Assembly (NCBI GenBank): GCA_019321725.1
Contig: CM033110.1
Location: forward strand, 3,279,278-3,343,277
DNA length: 64,000 nucleotides
Direction of reading: 5' to 3'
DNA from: Paulownia fortunei
Lineage: Eukaryota > Streptophyta > Magnoliopsida > Lamiales > Paulowniaceae
The notes beneath the pieces are model-generated. The model had not been told where the DNA came from, did no database searches, and was given only the letters and a program-made list of their open reading frames with translations. Of the stretch, positions 1 through 12,940 are shown in pieces. Made by a program: the position numbers and the translations under genes. The number at the start of each line of letters is the position of its first letter. The stretch's first letter is position 1.

Positions 1-814
1 GTGGGGAAGCTAGGATCTCAACCTTACGAAGTTTATTTCCTCTAATGGAAGACAAAAAGAGTCTGGCCTCTTCAGAAGAAAGAGCTCAAATTAAAGGAAA
101 GGCTTCCTTATTGGCTGCAGTTGATTACTATGTCAGCATGCACAGTGATATCTTCATTTCTGCTTCACCAGGAAATATGCACAACGCTGTGGTAAGCTCT
201 TCTAATCAGGTCTTTTCTATATTCCTTATACGAAGATGCTTAGAACTTGTTCAATGTTAGCAAACATTACATTCTCATGTGGGCAGTCATTGGTTTTTGT
301 TGTATTAGGAAAACAAAACAAACTGCCAAGCGCCAAGTTAGATTTTAACGGTTATGTTGGTTGGTCATATCGAAACTGCTTAACTAACTACTGGAATGTA
401 AGATGGTCGAATGAGCAGTCGCACCTAGCTTTACAATGCCTAAATAATGGGTATCATCTGCTGTAGTGTTGCATTCGCCATTGTATTATTTCAAAGTAAT
501 TACACTCTGGAATACATATTCTCCTGATATCACTCTTATCGCATGAATGAGGATTTGGTTCCAATGTTTGAATCCCAAGATTATGATTTCATTTCGAATA
601 CCAGGTGGGGCATCGGACATACGAAAACATGAAGACTATAAGGCCTAACATGGCACTGTTAGGCCAGCTTTTCTTGAACAAGAGCCTGACTTGGCCAGAG
701 TTCCAAGAGGCCGTCGTTGAAGGGCATAAAAGCAGGCAAGGGCTGCTCAGACTACGCAGACCAGAACAGTCCATATATACGTATCCTGCTCCTGATTGTA
801 TGTGCAATGCTTGA
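1..814 (+). CDS. O-fucosyltransferase family protein, 3' end (partial)
   Basis: Two exons are visible: 3-191 (frame starts at base 3, 5' part outside the window) and 605-814, stop TGA at 812-814. The intron 192-604 has a GT donor and an AG acceptor. The exons encode the C-terminal third of a plant GDP-fucose protein O-fucosyltransferase (GT106-like): the stretch LRSLFPLMEDK, then KASLLAAVDYYVSMHSDIF and SASPGNMHNA, then VGHRTY across the splice junction. These match the conserved end of the catalytic domain, where plant members carry SD-x-F and GNMxxA. The tail, ending in PAPDCMCNA, is typical. Family members are usually Golgi type II membrane proteins that modify cell-wall or secreted glycoproteins; acceptor and exact paralogue cannot be read from this fragment. 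The frame is intact with no sign of decay. Confidence 0.88.
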
Positions 815-1283
815 GGTCACTTGTTTAGATCTTATATAAAATTTGTGTCTGCATCGACTGTTTCTGGCTTGTACTACTAAGAAAATAAAATTGTGCCCCC
901 TTTACTCATGTATGAACACACATAGGAATTCATCAAAGGGGTGGGGGAGATCTTTGTAAAGTTTGGGGTCATAATTATTTATACAATATCTTGAATAGCA
1001 TTTAGGATATTCGTGTAATGTGTTAATTATATTGTACCCTATTTTTTTTGTTTATCCCAGCTTGTTGCATTTAATTTTTATTTTTCTGCGCATTATTTTT
1101 TGTTGTGTTCAGACTGGAAGCCTGCTGCAGAGAGGCAGAATATATTTGTTCAATGGTTTTTGATTATTTCTAGTCTTCTCTAATCATAAGTGAGAAGATT
1201 AGGCACTTGTTATGATTTTGATGGTTCTTTTCAACAAACTGAAAAATTGACTTCAATAATGAACATGTCTTGAGTTTTCAAAT
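815..1283 (+). other. 3' UTR and downstream spacer of the O-fucosyltransferase gene
   Basis: AT-rich sequence after the stop codon. An AATAAA-like signal lies near 884 (aaaataaaattg), so the transcript probably ends between about 900 and 1150. No further coding sequence is seen. Confidence 0.5.
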
Positions 1284-1632
1284 GAGGGATGGTGACGGGT
1301 TTGAGGCGGATTTACTCAAATTCGACATTAGACATGACAATTTTTTTTTTTGAGTTCGACTTTTAAATTTTTTTTTTGTAATTTTTAAAATAATGTAATT
1401 TATATTTTATAAAAAAATTAGCATAACTTTCTAAATATGGAACAATAATATTGTTGACAAAAAAAATTAATTATTTGCAAATCTACATATGCAGGTTTTG
1501 TTTTTGAAAAATTATTATTTCAAACATTTATTTTTTACTTCTATATAGAGGTTAAAAGTATAGATTTGCTTTGAGAAAATTATATTTATGTATTATACAC
1601 ATTTTTCTATATATATCACATACATACATTAT

Positions 1633-1664
<32 letters not shown>

Positions 1665-1830
1665 AACATTTCAGCAGGGCAAGGTGGTCCAAACACCAAA
1701 ATACAAGATCCGTCATAAATGAGGTCATTTATGGTCTCAAAAATAACCCTAAATCTCGTTTATGGTCTCAAAACTCCTCAAGCAAAGTTGGATTCGGGAT
1801 AGTAGGTTCAACCCACCAATGTCATCTCTA
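1284..1830. mobile_element. Probable hAT-like TIR element, degenerate (family copy A)
   Basis: The left end (gagggatggtgacgggt) and the reverse complement of the right end (tagagatgacattggtgggt) resemble each other and the ends of the elements at 50202-50369 and 54360-54753. The interior is AT-rich, contains a (TA)n run at 1639-1665 and encodes nothing. No clean target-site duplication is visible, so the boundaries are approximate. Confidence 0.4.
1639..1665. repeat. (AT)n microsatellite
   Basis: About 13 uninterrupted AT dinucleotides. Confidence 0.9.
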
Positions 1831-2136
1831 CATGAGGGGTATACTTAGATGAACAAAGCTGCCTAAATGTCTAATAATGCATCTGATACTGGCATCTTCC
1901 AATTGCCTAGAAACAAAAGTAGGATCATAAATACTGAAGCAACCTATCTAGAAAAGCAATATGATGCTTTTTCATTGATGTTAATACCCATTCAATGGAA
2001 ACATCCTACAACAGTTCCTGAAAACATCTCGAAAAATGAGTATATGAATGAATATGTACAGTGTCAATTACACCAGGACAACTCAAGCTTCACCAGTTAC
2101 AGTTCCAATTTGTGCAGTGCAGGAGACCAGATGCCA

Positions 2137-5100
2137 TTAGTCTTGCTGATCTTGCTGATCATTACCCGGAGAACCAGGAATGTTTGATCTCTTGATATCA
2201 TTTTTTTCCTTCTCAGCTACTGCTGGGCCATTACCACTACGCAATGCAGCCAACTCCTTCACGTCTTCTGGATTTGATGGGGCCACCATTTCTTCCTCAA
2301 TGGGCAGGGTTCTCTTTGAGCCCTCCAAAGCAACGCCAAGTACTATATTCTCTTCCAGAGAAGGCTTAGTCAGGGGCGTCTGTGTAACTGGTTGTCTTAC
2401 ATCTTGTTTCAAATGTGAAGTTGAAGAAACATTGTCAGATCTTCTGCCCCCCAACTCTGGCGAGGAGACTGAGGTAGTCTCTTGGCTTACCTTCTGGGGG
2501 TGCTTCTTGTTAGAGGTGTTATGGGTCAGACCAGAAGAATTATTGGCATTGGAACTTGTTTCTTCAACAGACTTGGTATCAGTATTAGGGACAGGTTTCG
2601 TACTGCTATTGAGCTTAGGATCAGATGAAGATTTTGCAGCAATCTTAGGATCCTCCTTTGTCACAATTTTGGGCATTTGTCCAACCTCAAAATCAGCTTT
2701 GGCATCCGATGTCTGCATCTCTTTTGTCTTATGGTCAGTAGATGCTGTTGCTCTAGATTTAGAATCAGTGCCCAAAATTGTTTCACCTTTAGCATCCACC
2801 TTATTATCAGGTGTTGACTTTGCAGTAGGCTTGCTGTCTTCATCCCCATTTGCACGTGCTGATCGAACTTGACTTTTAGTCTTATCTTCCCCATTGATTT
2901 TATAGGATGGCTCAATCAATAGCGGCGGGCGGTTCGACACTGCCCCCCGATTAAATATAGAATCTGAAAATGGTATGTTGTCCAAGTCTGCATCAGTAAA
3001 TATTTTCTGAACTGTGCGGATGGGAGTGGCTAATCGAGCACGATGATGCCTAATGACTCTGAGAAGATCAAGAAAAATAGCTTCCTGTTTTCAAACAAAA
3101 AATGAAATATCAAATAAGATAAACCTTGAAACATAAATAATTTTAAATGAACTAAATTGCAGTAGACAGAATGAAACATCATGCAAGTTCAGGGAGGACA
3201 CAGGTGAAACAAAAACTAAAATCTGGAAGGCTTTGTACTGCTTCAACGTGGTACAACAAATTCACCTCGCTAAGTGGCATATTACTGAGCGGATTAAATT
3301 AGTGAGCAGGTGGAAACTCACAGAAAACCTGCCTACTGTTTATTCTATATTTGTTCTCTCCCACATCAGATGTTTTCCAAGTGATGTAGCTATAAGAAAC
3401 GCATATATTATGTCCACTAGCCCACTTCTTTAAAAGTCACAAAGCAGGCTGAAGAAACATTCAAGTCATTATTGACATGGGGGGGATTGATTCTCTTTGT
3501 ACCAATTTGTTTCGTAGCTAGTGTTTAGTAGCAGCACATCAAAATCTTTATGTATGGTAGGACCTCTTTTGACAATGTTTACATTTAACCTTGTAATACG
3601 AATAGCATGACTGGAATTATGTTTGCAGAATGCATCAATTATACGTCATACGGAGCACGTCTTAATTGAGAAGGCGTGTAATTGCAAAGAATGGAACTCT
3701 CACCTTAACACACAAATATTCTTCAAAATGTGAGGTCTTCACGAAGCAGGACACCAATATCTGCGTTATTTTGGAAGTAATGAAATCACAGCATTTGAGT
3801 TAAAATTGTAGTATCACAAATTCATATATCCAGGTAATCATGTGAAATTATTTTCCACTAGTACATTTCAAAGCAAACTCAATGCAGAAAATTTAACAAT
3901 TTATTCTAGAAAATGAAAAGAACGCCTCTAAGGGATTAAAAGAAACTAATCCTACAGCCCAGAAATGTAATCACATTATGCCCAGTAGGCTATGATGCCA
4001 AAAATTCCTTCAACATTAAAATTGGTAAATAACAATGACCACAGCTATTTCGAAATCTAAACAATAGGAAGGAGAGTGTGGTAACAGTAGCAGAATTTAA
4101 TGCTGATAAGAACATGTGGTTTCTTTTCTCTCTCTTTCTCTGGTTGGTGGGCGAAGGAATAATAGATAGCAGTTCTTACTTTAATTTCTTTAAAGGATTT
4201 TTTTTCTTTATAAGTCATATTATAAAGAGAAATAAATGTTAATTTAATATAGAACTGTTAAATCCAAAAATAAAGTGACAATATGAGCATATTCAAGAAT
4301 TAAATCTAACCATGAGGGCCTGATTTTCAGGATTAATGTTATCCAAGAATACTCTTCTATGCAATTTCTGTTGTTCCACTTGAGGATTCTTCGCTAGAAC
4401 CTTGCGCATATCAGCTACAATGTTCTGCAGAGGGGCAAGGAACAGTTTGTCAAGGGTCACAAGAGAGAACTGATTCATTTCTTTGCGGCAGAATTTATCA
4501 ACTACAAATGAAGTAAAATGATCCTCACATTAATTTTGCTGACATCTAAGTGACTGATGGCTAGGTGGGTTTTAATACGCCAGTGAGTTTTTTGACTGAG
4601 ATTTCTCACAACATTCACAGTGAACTTGTGGTTTGGAATGTGAACAGCTTCACGGTCTTCACCTCTTACAATTGTTGGCGACCACCACCCTACATGCTGC
4701 AAAGTGAAAATGTAGAAACATTGATAAGGACAAACATATGAATAAAAGATAGAGAATGACATGTACATCTACTCTGAAACTAGGCACGGTATGAACTTTC
4801 AACTTTGGGAGTTAGAGTAATAACTGATGTTCATGCTCATTGCAGGGTGTAAACAGTAGTATAGATCAGACAAATAACGATCCTAATAACTTGACAGAAT
4901 TCTACTACTGGATTCAATTCAATGACATTAGACAAGACATGTCTTTTCAAAACTATTTTATGCCTATAAGTTTCAGCTACCATATATATTACTGGATGTT
5001 GAAAAGAGACCAAATACGAACCTCAACTGTCCCAGAAACTTCATAGCCTTCAATCTTAGTCTGAATCCATTCGTTCACAACGAATGGCCGGGTTGCATGA

Positions 5101-8100
5101 ATCATTGCACTTGAAAGGAAATTCGTGAAAATCTGAATATAACAATAGAAAATTATATTGAGTGGAGTTAAAAAGCAGTTCCAATTTACCAACTAAATAC
5201 TTCTTAAAATAGGCGAGAAATTGAAAAATAGACTGAAAAATATTCAAGCAGAGAATTGAAATTTTATTTACACCTCACGTCCAGCTAGTGTGAGCAAGAC
5301 AGTCCCAAGCCCTCCAGCTGTGAGCCATTTTTGGGTTGAGAAACCTAACAACTCCATAAACAATGATACAGCTGCAACCCACACAGCCGTATATACAGCT
5401 CTGCCAGCAAACTGGAAACCCATCTGTCAAGAAGCAACAAAAGATACTTTTAGAGTGAAATTTGTAGATGCAGTATCTTCATAACATGGATGCAGTATCT
5501 CCATTAGATGGAAATGTCGAAACCTTTTAAGCAGACAATATTCTACTTTTTCCTCTCTCACACTTTGTGTTTCTTCCATTTTCAGTTTTTCCTTTATCTC
5601 CAAAAATCTGTTTAACAGGCCGTCACATTTGGACTTGGCCTTAGAATGACAACCTTAAGTCATCAGCTATCAATTACTGCAAATGGGTGGTACTGTCTAG
5701 GGTATCAGACCTAGCTAAAATTACTGGCAAATTGAGTGATGTATAAATATATATGAGCTTTATTGGGTATTGCCTGGAAGCCTTTCCTACCTAGACTAAA
5801 TATCTGATCACTCAAGTGGGACTTTTTAGTGGTAATAGAGCTTTAGGTTAGTCTGGCTAGGATAGGATCTCCTCAATTTACTAAGATATACACATTTTTT
5901 AAGCATTTAAAATGGTTGCAAATTTTTTTGAAAATATAGAAGTTTCGATCAGAATATATCATTATTCTACTTAATGGAACTACTGAGGTTGGAGTTGCCC
6001 GCTTCAAGTGCCTCCTAAACTACACCTTCAAGGTGTTCATGATAATATGCAACAGGGGTAAAATATCATACATTATGGGACCATCCAAGAATTTTGGGGA
6101 GGAGAAGGAACTATTGTTTGAGACAGATTGTTTAAGGCAAGCAAACGGACAGTTGCAACAAGAGTTGAATAACAATACATCAAAGTTACAAGAGCAACAT
6201 GTTTGCCTTTTCAAACCAATAAGAGCTATCAAATTATTCAAGGCTTGTACGTAATAAGTTTAAACGATGGTGTTGAGATCTTGGATGGTTTTCTAGGAGA
6301 ATCATCTGAAATGTATCATTAACAGTAGAGTTCTTCCAAGGCCAACCATATAGACTCTAATTAATCATGAGAATTAAGGCAGGAAATTTACCAAAAGCAT
6401 GTATTAGTGTAAAACCCTCCAATATAGTCGCAGAATGAGGTGTCTTCTATTTGTCAGTGTTAGGTAAATATAAATAGCAGTGACATCTCCTTGAGTTCAT
6501 ATGAGGTGTGTTGTTTTTCGCTTATTTTCTTCCTTCTCATGTAAACTGACTAACAACAGTTACTTTACGGTTACTGAAGTATCTACCTATGTATCATATC
6601 GAATATAATTACAGCAGTGTTGGAGAACCAAGTCAAAAGTATCCAATTCACACCCTTTAGCCAACTTGAGCAAAAACATCTTACTTCTAATGATGCTCTT
6701 GAAAGACTATGAAATTTAGACCACCAAGTTTCATAGGAAACTGGACGATGTTGAAGGAGAATCTCGGATTGAAGCAATGGAGAAATATTTGAAGCTTTGA
6801 GTTATGATAATTGAAGCAAGTTCATCATTGTTGCATTTCATTTAGCAGATGTTGATAGGCAATTGCAGAAATGGGTTACCCGAATATGGGAGGTAAAGAG
6901 GATTGCTTGTAATACATAGAATTTTCTAAAGATTTTGATTTATCAATATAAACCTCAAGTGGTGAGGAAAATGAACCATAACTTCTCAAACTTGTAAGGT
7001 GTGGTTCAAGAGTGGCCAACTATGAGGCTTAGTTCACCAAACTTGTGAGGCATGCATCTTGTTTTCTAGAAGATGAAGAAAGGAAAATTCATATGCTTTT
7101 GAAAGGGTTAAGGTTTTCGGTTCAAGATAGGCTAGCGGCGTTTCAAAATAAAGAACTATACTAAAGGCACAGAGAACGCACTAAGAATCAAAAGTAAATG
7201 GAAGAATTAAGGTACGATAAAGGCAGTTTCATGGCCTAAAGCCATAAGCTACAGATTGCCAGGGTACTACGAGGGCAATGTAATAAGATAGTGAAACTTG
7301 ATAAGTATGAGAAGTAATAAACATCTCCATGTAAGGAAAAACGAATCAAGTTGATCACACATCTCATCAACAATCTAAGTTGACTTGTAGCCATGTAAGC
7401 AACCAAATCATACTCTAAGGTGATTCTCATATTAAGAGTTGGAAATGCACTCATGGTAAAGCTGATGATGATTCAGACTGTGTCCCCTACTAAAGGCTGA
7501 AACAAACAGAATAAAAAACTAAGTAAACCTAGGAGTACAAGGAAATTGTGTTGAGAAACCAAAGTTGCAAGATCGAGCTTATGCACTAGCTTAATATGAA
7601 GTTTTTGTATTCCAAAAGTACTCTTGTTGTCTCTCAGCATGTAGCGCTAATGACCCTGGATTATCATATTCATGCATAGCATCAAGTTTTGCTTCTTAAT
7701 TCTAGGTGTTCAACTTCACCCGTTCATACTTGAACATTTACTCCTCATACACATACATACTTGAAATATTTACTCCATAAAAGATAATTCTCGAAATTCT
7801 TCGAAGAAGAACCTGGTCTTATTCTTGGGAGATACTGATAGTTGACACAAAAATGGCCTTTCATTTATGGTGCCTTCTTATTAAAGGTTTGAATGTTATA
7901 TATGGGAAAGGAATATTCTCTGCCATCATGTGGAACAAGGTGTTCTGATATTTGGATACACAGTTAAAAATGGCAAGTCAATGCCTTTATAGAAAATAGT
8001 AAAATCTATTGTCACGTTGTAACCTTGACCTATGTCAAACAGAATGGTGTGTATTAGCTATATCGGTAATGAACCAAAAAATTACTACTACAATTTTATA

Positions 8101-11100
8101 TATACCTAATGTAATGGGGCATTGCACATTGACAAGTGAACATTTATCTTCTGTAAAGGAGGTAACTATAAGGGGATGTTTTCGTGACCACATCTTAGCT
8201 GACAGAAATAAGTACTAATGGTATCTCGATTATTGTCATGAAAAAATACAAGAACATTTAAAAAGATTTCACCATATTCAATGTTAAGAAAAGTGGGAAA
8301 AGAAGTTATCAATTCAGAAGTCTCTAAACAAAAGCATTTCAGTGATGTGCTATTATAGGGACAAGATTACCTTGGTCTCATTTTACTACCTTATTCACAC
8401 TTTGAATTTAATCTATAACAGAATGGTACAGTGGTGATTCTAATCAAAGCATTTGGGGGCACTATTTGGCTAAATTATTCTTGCATGAAACAAAGAGTTG
8501 GAACATACATTTCTAGTATCGGTGGGGTCATTTGTCTCCATGAAGAATTTTTGTGCTTGTTGAATCAAACTGCAAAATAATCCAAAGAAAGCTTAGTCCT
8601 TCAGATGTAAATGCATCATGAAAAGTTAAATATGTATAAAATAGGAAGTATGAAATTACAGATGACAAATATGATGACACATGAAACATGACAAGATATA
8701 TAGCTCCTTGGTATAAAAGATCCATGTATAACAGATCATTGCAGAGGGTTTGTTCTTCCAGCTAGAGAATGAAAACATGAAAAATATCAAGCCTTATTCA
8801 TGAACAACAGTTGTCAAATTATGTACAGATCACGGTTAATTACCTAGGTCCACCACCCAGGCAAGTTTTTGAGGTAACTCAGTCAGGTTACCTTTTCCAA
8901 AAAATTGAAAAGTGTGTAAAGAATAAATAAACATATTAATAACTCTTTGGATGTATCATATGTGCATGGACAGATGCATGAATGGATGCAGTAGTCAATG
9001 AGCAGGATACTCAGAGTAGCATGCATGAAAGTATGTAATACAAGTTCCATAAAAGAAAACATAAAAAATGGATTATAACTATTTGGGCTAGATCCAGATG
9101 CCAGATCCCGTCCCTAAAAACAATGATATGAACACTATATCGTACTAATATCAAACTCAGAGCAAACAGGAAGTATAGCATCAAAAGAATGTAAACAAAA
9201 ATCTTTAACCATTAATGCGTGCTAAGAAACAGATAATGACACTGACCATGACAGACAATATGCAAAGGCCAGCACTGTTGACAATGATCTGACAAAATTT
9301 AGGAGCCTTTGTTTAACAATTTGACCAGCTTCTGTGGGAAGAATCATTGGATCCAATGCTCTGTAAGATACGCACTTTCATTCAGTATCTTATGAGTTAT
9401 CTGACTTTCTATTCTTTTTTCAATCAGACATAACTAACCTGCAGATAAAGATTGCTCCTGTCCATAGCAGCAAGGGTTGAATATAGGAGGTTGTAACTTG
9501 ATACATGCTACTCTTTTTCCAACTACTGTCGATCTTCTGCATGATGTTATAATGCAGTGTACTTCAAATTAGTAGATGGCATAGAAACTCAACTCAATTT
9601 CACAGAGCCCCTTCTATAATAGTATAAATCATACAAAAAGAAATTCAGGAACTGAAGTATGAAGAAAACTAGAAAAGGCAATACGTGCAGAAATATGTTT
9701 CTGCTCAGTCGCACAAGCGGCCCAAGTCCCCATACTGCAAAGATAACAATACCAACTGCTGAAGCCAATTTAATCACGAGCGGACTTCCTTGCAAACGAT
9801 TAAATGATCTGCAAAACCCAAACCTTTGATTTGAGAAAATTGCCCAAAACAAAAGCTAAAGAAATGGCAGCCACTAAATATGCATTTGAAATTCAGAGAT
9901 GCTCGCTTAAAAATTATATGATACCAAAATGCCATGAAGTCCAATTTAGATTGTGTATGAATGAACTACTCATGCTTCAACAGGGATAATGACCTCCAAT
10001 TCACCCTTCCTTGAAAATGACATCCTCTTCCAGATATTTGTTCTTCCTAGAGGTACTAAGAGGTTGTTTGAGTGAGCATATAAGCTCCTTAAAACATTTC
10101 CTGTTTGAGAGTTTATAAGACATCCTAAAGTGTTTGATAAATTTTTTGAAAGATGAGCTTATAAGGTCCCAAAATAAGATGTTAGGATCTTATAAGTTCC
10201 ACTAAAAAAGTAAGGTGCTCATAACTTTTTTGTAAGATCTTAACAAATTCCTTTAGTTTTGACCATATTAATTACAAAATTATTATTACTAACATCTTAT
10301 AAGCTCCTTGATCTTATTTTATCCAAGCACTTGAGAGATTATTTTTATAATAAAATCAAACATCTCATAAGCATAAAAAACATCTTATAAGCTCCATTCA
10401 TAGTGTATTCTACTTATCTATTGGGTAGTTCATTATTGTACCAGGTTTCCAAATTACATTACAAGTATACAAGAAATCGAGCAGCTGTTTTTAATTTCAT
10501 TATTCCATTCTCACATATCATTCCGAACCAGTAAAGCACTGGATTTCCACTTTACACCATATCCATCCCAATTAAGATATCTAATTTGCATGCCAAAGAA
10601 AGATCTTGAAGTAATCCTTCGAAGGCCAATAAAATTTTAACAGTTACAGAACAAATTCTTTAGCAAAAAATGGAATTTGGAGCAAGATATAACCCCTCTA
10701 ACAAATATAAACAGAATACACTAGAATGCTTTTTTAGGCACTTAGCTCACTGGGTCTACCCGTTTGTTTCAGAAATTTGAGTATATTATAATTATTACAA
10801 CTTACACCAATCAATCATGGAAGGTGTATAACCAATTGAAATGTACTTTATGAGCAACAAAATCAGCTGGTTATGTGGTGACCACCAACTAAAATGATTT
10901 TAGAAATATGTAATATCAACTTTTTCCACTAGACAACCTAAAACAGACCAGCTGAAAAGGAGTAATTACCTTGCTAAAGTTAAAGTTGCATTCTTTACAA
11001 AGTTAGCTTCCACAGACGGGCCTGGATTTAAAAAACAATGGCACCCAAACTGGTGATTTCTACAAGGAATGGTGCATACTCGTCTGTGTATTCTCTTCGA

Positions 11101-11852
11101 AAAATTTGAACTCCAAGAATACTGCTGCTGAAAATGTAATTAAGAAACAGTGTCAAGATTCACCAAGAACAAAAACCCAACATGCCAAATTTTCATGAAC
11201 AGGAAAAAAAAATGCATAGAGAATATTTATAATCAAACTTGTTGGAATCTTTCCAATCAACCAGAATATATGATTAAGAAACAATGTCCAAGTTTTACCC
11301 AGAACGAAAACCCAACAAGCCAAAATTTCATGAAGGGCCAAAACAATAAGAATAGAATACAATAATCAAATTCTCACTAAATTTTCAAACACATATACGC
11401 GGATTACCAGAAAACTATCTCGAGAATAATTTGTTACTTTTAAGAAATTACAAAATCCCTTGGCAGGTAAAGAAAGGCATTTCAATTATTCAATATTCCC
11501 CAAAAAACTAGCTCAAGCGAAATAGAATACCGCAAAAAAAGAAAACACAATTTCCCCCTTTGGGAAGAATTATCTGAACTACGGTACAAAAATGAAATTC
11601 ACCTAATCACGAACCATACCAGTGAAATTGACGGCAGATTACTGCTCAATAGACATACTCTGCCTCTTGTTTTCGAATTCTGCAGCTGGAAATGCAATAG
11701 AAATAATGAGAGGATATACGACTTACTAGGAAAAAAAAAAAAAGGAGATGAATTATTCAGCAATGGATACTTACCCGAAATCGCTTGCTGCGCCCATGGT
11801 TTCTGCAGATTCCGAGCTCCAGAGAGAGTTGCAGAGAACCAGACACAGCCAT
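2137..11852 (-). CDS. MSL2/MSL3: Mechanosensitive ion channel protein 2/3-like, plastid (MscS-like)
   Basis: Thirteen exons on the - strand, all GT-AG: 11852-11775, 11685-11620, 11127-10970, 9808-9685, 9536-9439, 9360-9247, 8569-8509, 5423-5274, 5132-5022, 4696-4529, 4424-4311, 3760-3704, 3084-2137. They give 2247 nt, 748 aa. The N-terminus ([18 protein letters not shown]) resembles the MSL2/3 plastid transit region. Membrane segments fall near residues 112-130, 159-176, 196-213 and 241-259. The MscS pore helix follows ([17 protein letters not shown], about 267-283), then the beta domain with [20 protein letters not shown] and [10 protein letters not shown]. The product should be a plastid inner-envelope tension-gated channel that relieves osmotic stress and affects plastid size and division. 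Exon 13 adds a long polar tail (about 505-748) with a conserved [17 protein letters not shown] block. The tail is longer than I recall for Arabidopsis (total about 670-680 aa). No frame breaks. Confidence 0.93.
2575..2838 (-). repeat. Coding repeat in MSL tail: ten-residue D-x-K periodicity
   Basis: Within exon 13 (residues about 516-604) D-x-K triplets recur: DSK, DNK, DAK, DSK, DHK, DAK, then MPK in the same phase, DPK, DPK, DTK. Five successive K positions from DAK to MPK are exactly 10 residues (30 bp) apart, and the two DPK triplets are again 10 apart. The segment is Ser/Thr/Lys/Asp-rich and probably disordered. Confidence 0.75.
5960..6260 (+). mobile_element. Possible retrotransposon gag fragment in MSL intron
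   Basis: The + frame contains LNGTTEVG...[17 protein letters not shown], which resembles the start of copia gag proteins (LNGxNY...W...RGKIxYxxG). A Gln/Glu-rich stretch follows. The similarity is short and the fragment is isolated, so it could be chance. Confidence 0.25.
6850..7700 (+). mobile_element. Degenerate Ty3/gypsy gag-pol remnant inside MSL intron 7
   Basis: On the + strand, antisense to the host gene, one frame near 7025-7155 reads [25 protein letters not shown], then [20 protein letters not shown]. This is the pattern of the gypsy Retrotrans_gag domain (YEAxFxxLxRxAP...E..K...F..GLR..I.DRVAA). Further on, near 7560, LQDRAYALA recalls the junction before the gypsy protease (GRVYALT), followed by a degraded [13 protein letters not shown] resembling the DxGxTHSFIS region. 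Many stops and frame shifts show an old, dead insertion. No LTRs were identified. Confidence 0.42.
10060..10402. mobile_element. MITE-like repeat in MSL intron 3
   Basis: A block of about 340 bp in which cttataagctcc and its variants recur in both orientations. Its ends (tgagtgagcatataagctcc and the reverse complement of ggagcttataag...) are imperfect inverted repeats. It is non-coding and AT-rich, like many plant hAT-derived MITEs. The exact ends and a target duplication were not established. Confidence 0.4.
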
Positions 11853-11950
11853 GTTATTGAATGAAAACCAAATTCTCTCTCCTCTCTCTTCCCCCTACCT
11901 CTCTCTACATATACATGTATTCGTATGTATGTATGTATATATACCATTCG
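11853..11950 (-). promoter_or_regulatory. Putative core promoter and 5' UTR of the MSL gene
   Basis: On the - strand a TATATATA-type box lies at 11935-11943, about 85 bp before the ATG at 11852. Between them is a GA-rich stretch (agagagaggtaggggg) typical of plant 5' leaders. Placement of the transcription start is inference. Confidence 0.35.
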
Positions 11951-12940
11951 CAGTATTTATTTTGTGCGTGTATAAAAGATAAAAATGGAATTAACGAGAA
12001 CACGGCACACTGCTAAGATACATATAGCCAACTACGCCCTAGTCCAACCGTCCAGGTTGGTTCGAGGATAGGAAGGGAATTTTGTGAGAAGTTAATGGTT
12101 TGAAGGAAATTCGATCCTTCGACCACCAATTATTTGATGGATAAATTAAAAGTCTATAAATACATGTTGATGAGATTATGAAATTTTTTGTGTTATAATT
12201 TAAAATAACGCATAATATGAATAATTTGTTGCCCTAAAAAAAATATTTTCCTTGTTAAGAGATATCGATAGATAATTTACGTACATAAAGTTTTTACTAT
12301 ATATTTATCGTTAATTAGACAATTCGGCACATCTAAAAGAATAAAAGCTATTCAAATTGAATTTCCTCATTTTTATCGAGTAGAAGTAGACGTATGAGAC
12401 CATAAGACGACGTGTGAATAGTATGACAATATTTTAAGGAGGTCAAAGAATTTAGATATAACGATAAGAAATTTGGTATATTTTTTATAATTCAAAATTA
12501 GTGATGGAAAATTAATTGTGTTATATAATTATTTTATTAAAATGATGATTTGCAAAAAAAAAAAATCAAAAAATAAAGTCTTGTAAATATAATGCAAATA
12601 ATGGTATTCGTAATATCAAAATATAACAATTATGCTAATAGCCCAAGATATTTGACCACATATATAGCATATAAATGAGACATTTTTACCTTCGTTCTTT
12701 TTATGTGTTGCTTTTTTGAAATGGTCTTTCTTTTATTTTGACTTTTCTTTGTTTTTTTTTTTTTTTTTGACTTCACTTTTTCGTGGGCGGCGCGCGGAGC
12801 AATAAAATTACAAATGTAGAGAGAAATTTTTCCTTTTTTCCTAAAATTCGGATGGTGGAATACTATTCGGTATGTTTAGATTTTACTTTTTGTGTTTGAC
12901 GATGGTATTTTCAGAATTTATTTTAAAAATTATTAAGTGC
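11951..12940. other. Intergenic AT-rich DNA, no feature recognised
   Basis: Upstream flank of the MSL gene. Short T and A tracts only. No coding sequence or RNA gene is seen. Confidence 0.6.

Larger units (their letters stand above)
5424..8508 (-). other. Large intron 7 of the MSL gene
   Basis: About 3.1 kb between exons 8569-8509 and 5423-5274. Most other introns of this gene are under 1.2 kb. The excess length is explained at least partly by retroelement debris on the opposite strand (see 6850-7700). No host exon is needed here: the protein reads continuously from ...DPTDTRN to [11 protein letters not shown]. Confidence 0.75.

Noticed and set aside
2180..2872. 230-codon + strand frame antisense to MSL exon 13
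   Set aside because: It is the mirror of a low-complexity coding exon with 30-bp periodicity, which keeps other frames open; no homology is recognised.
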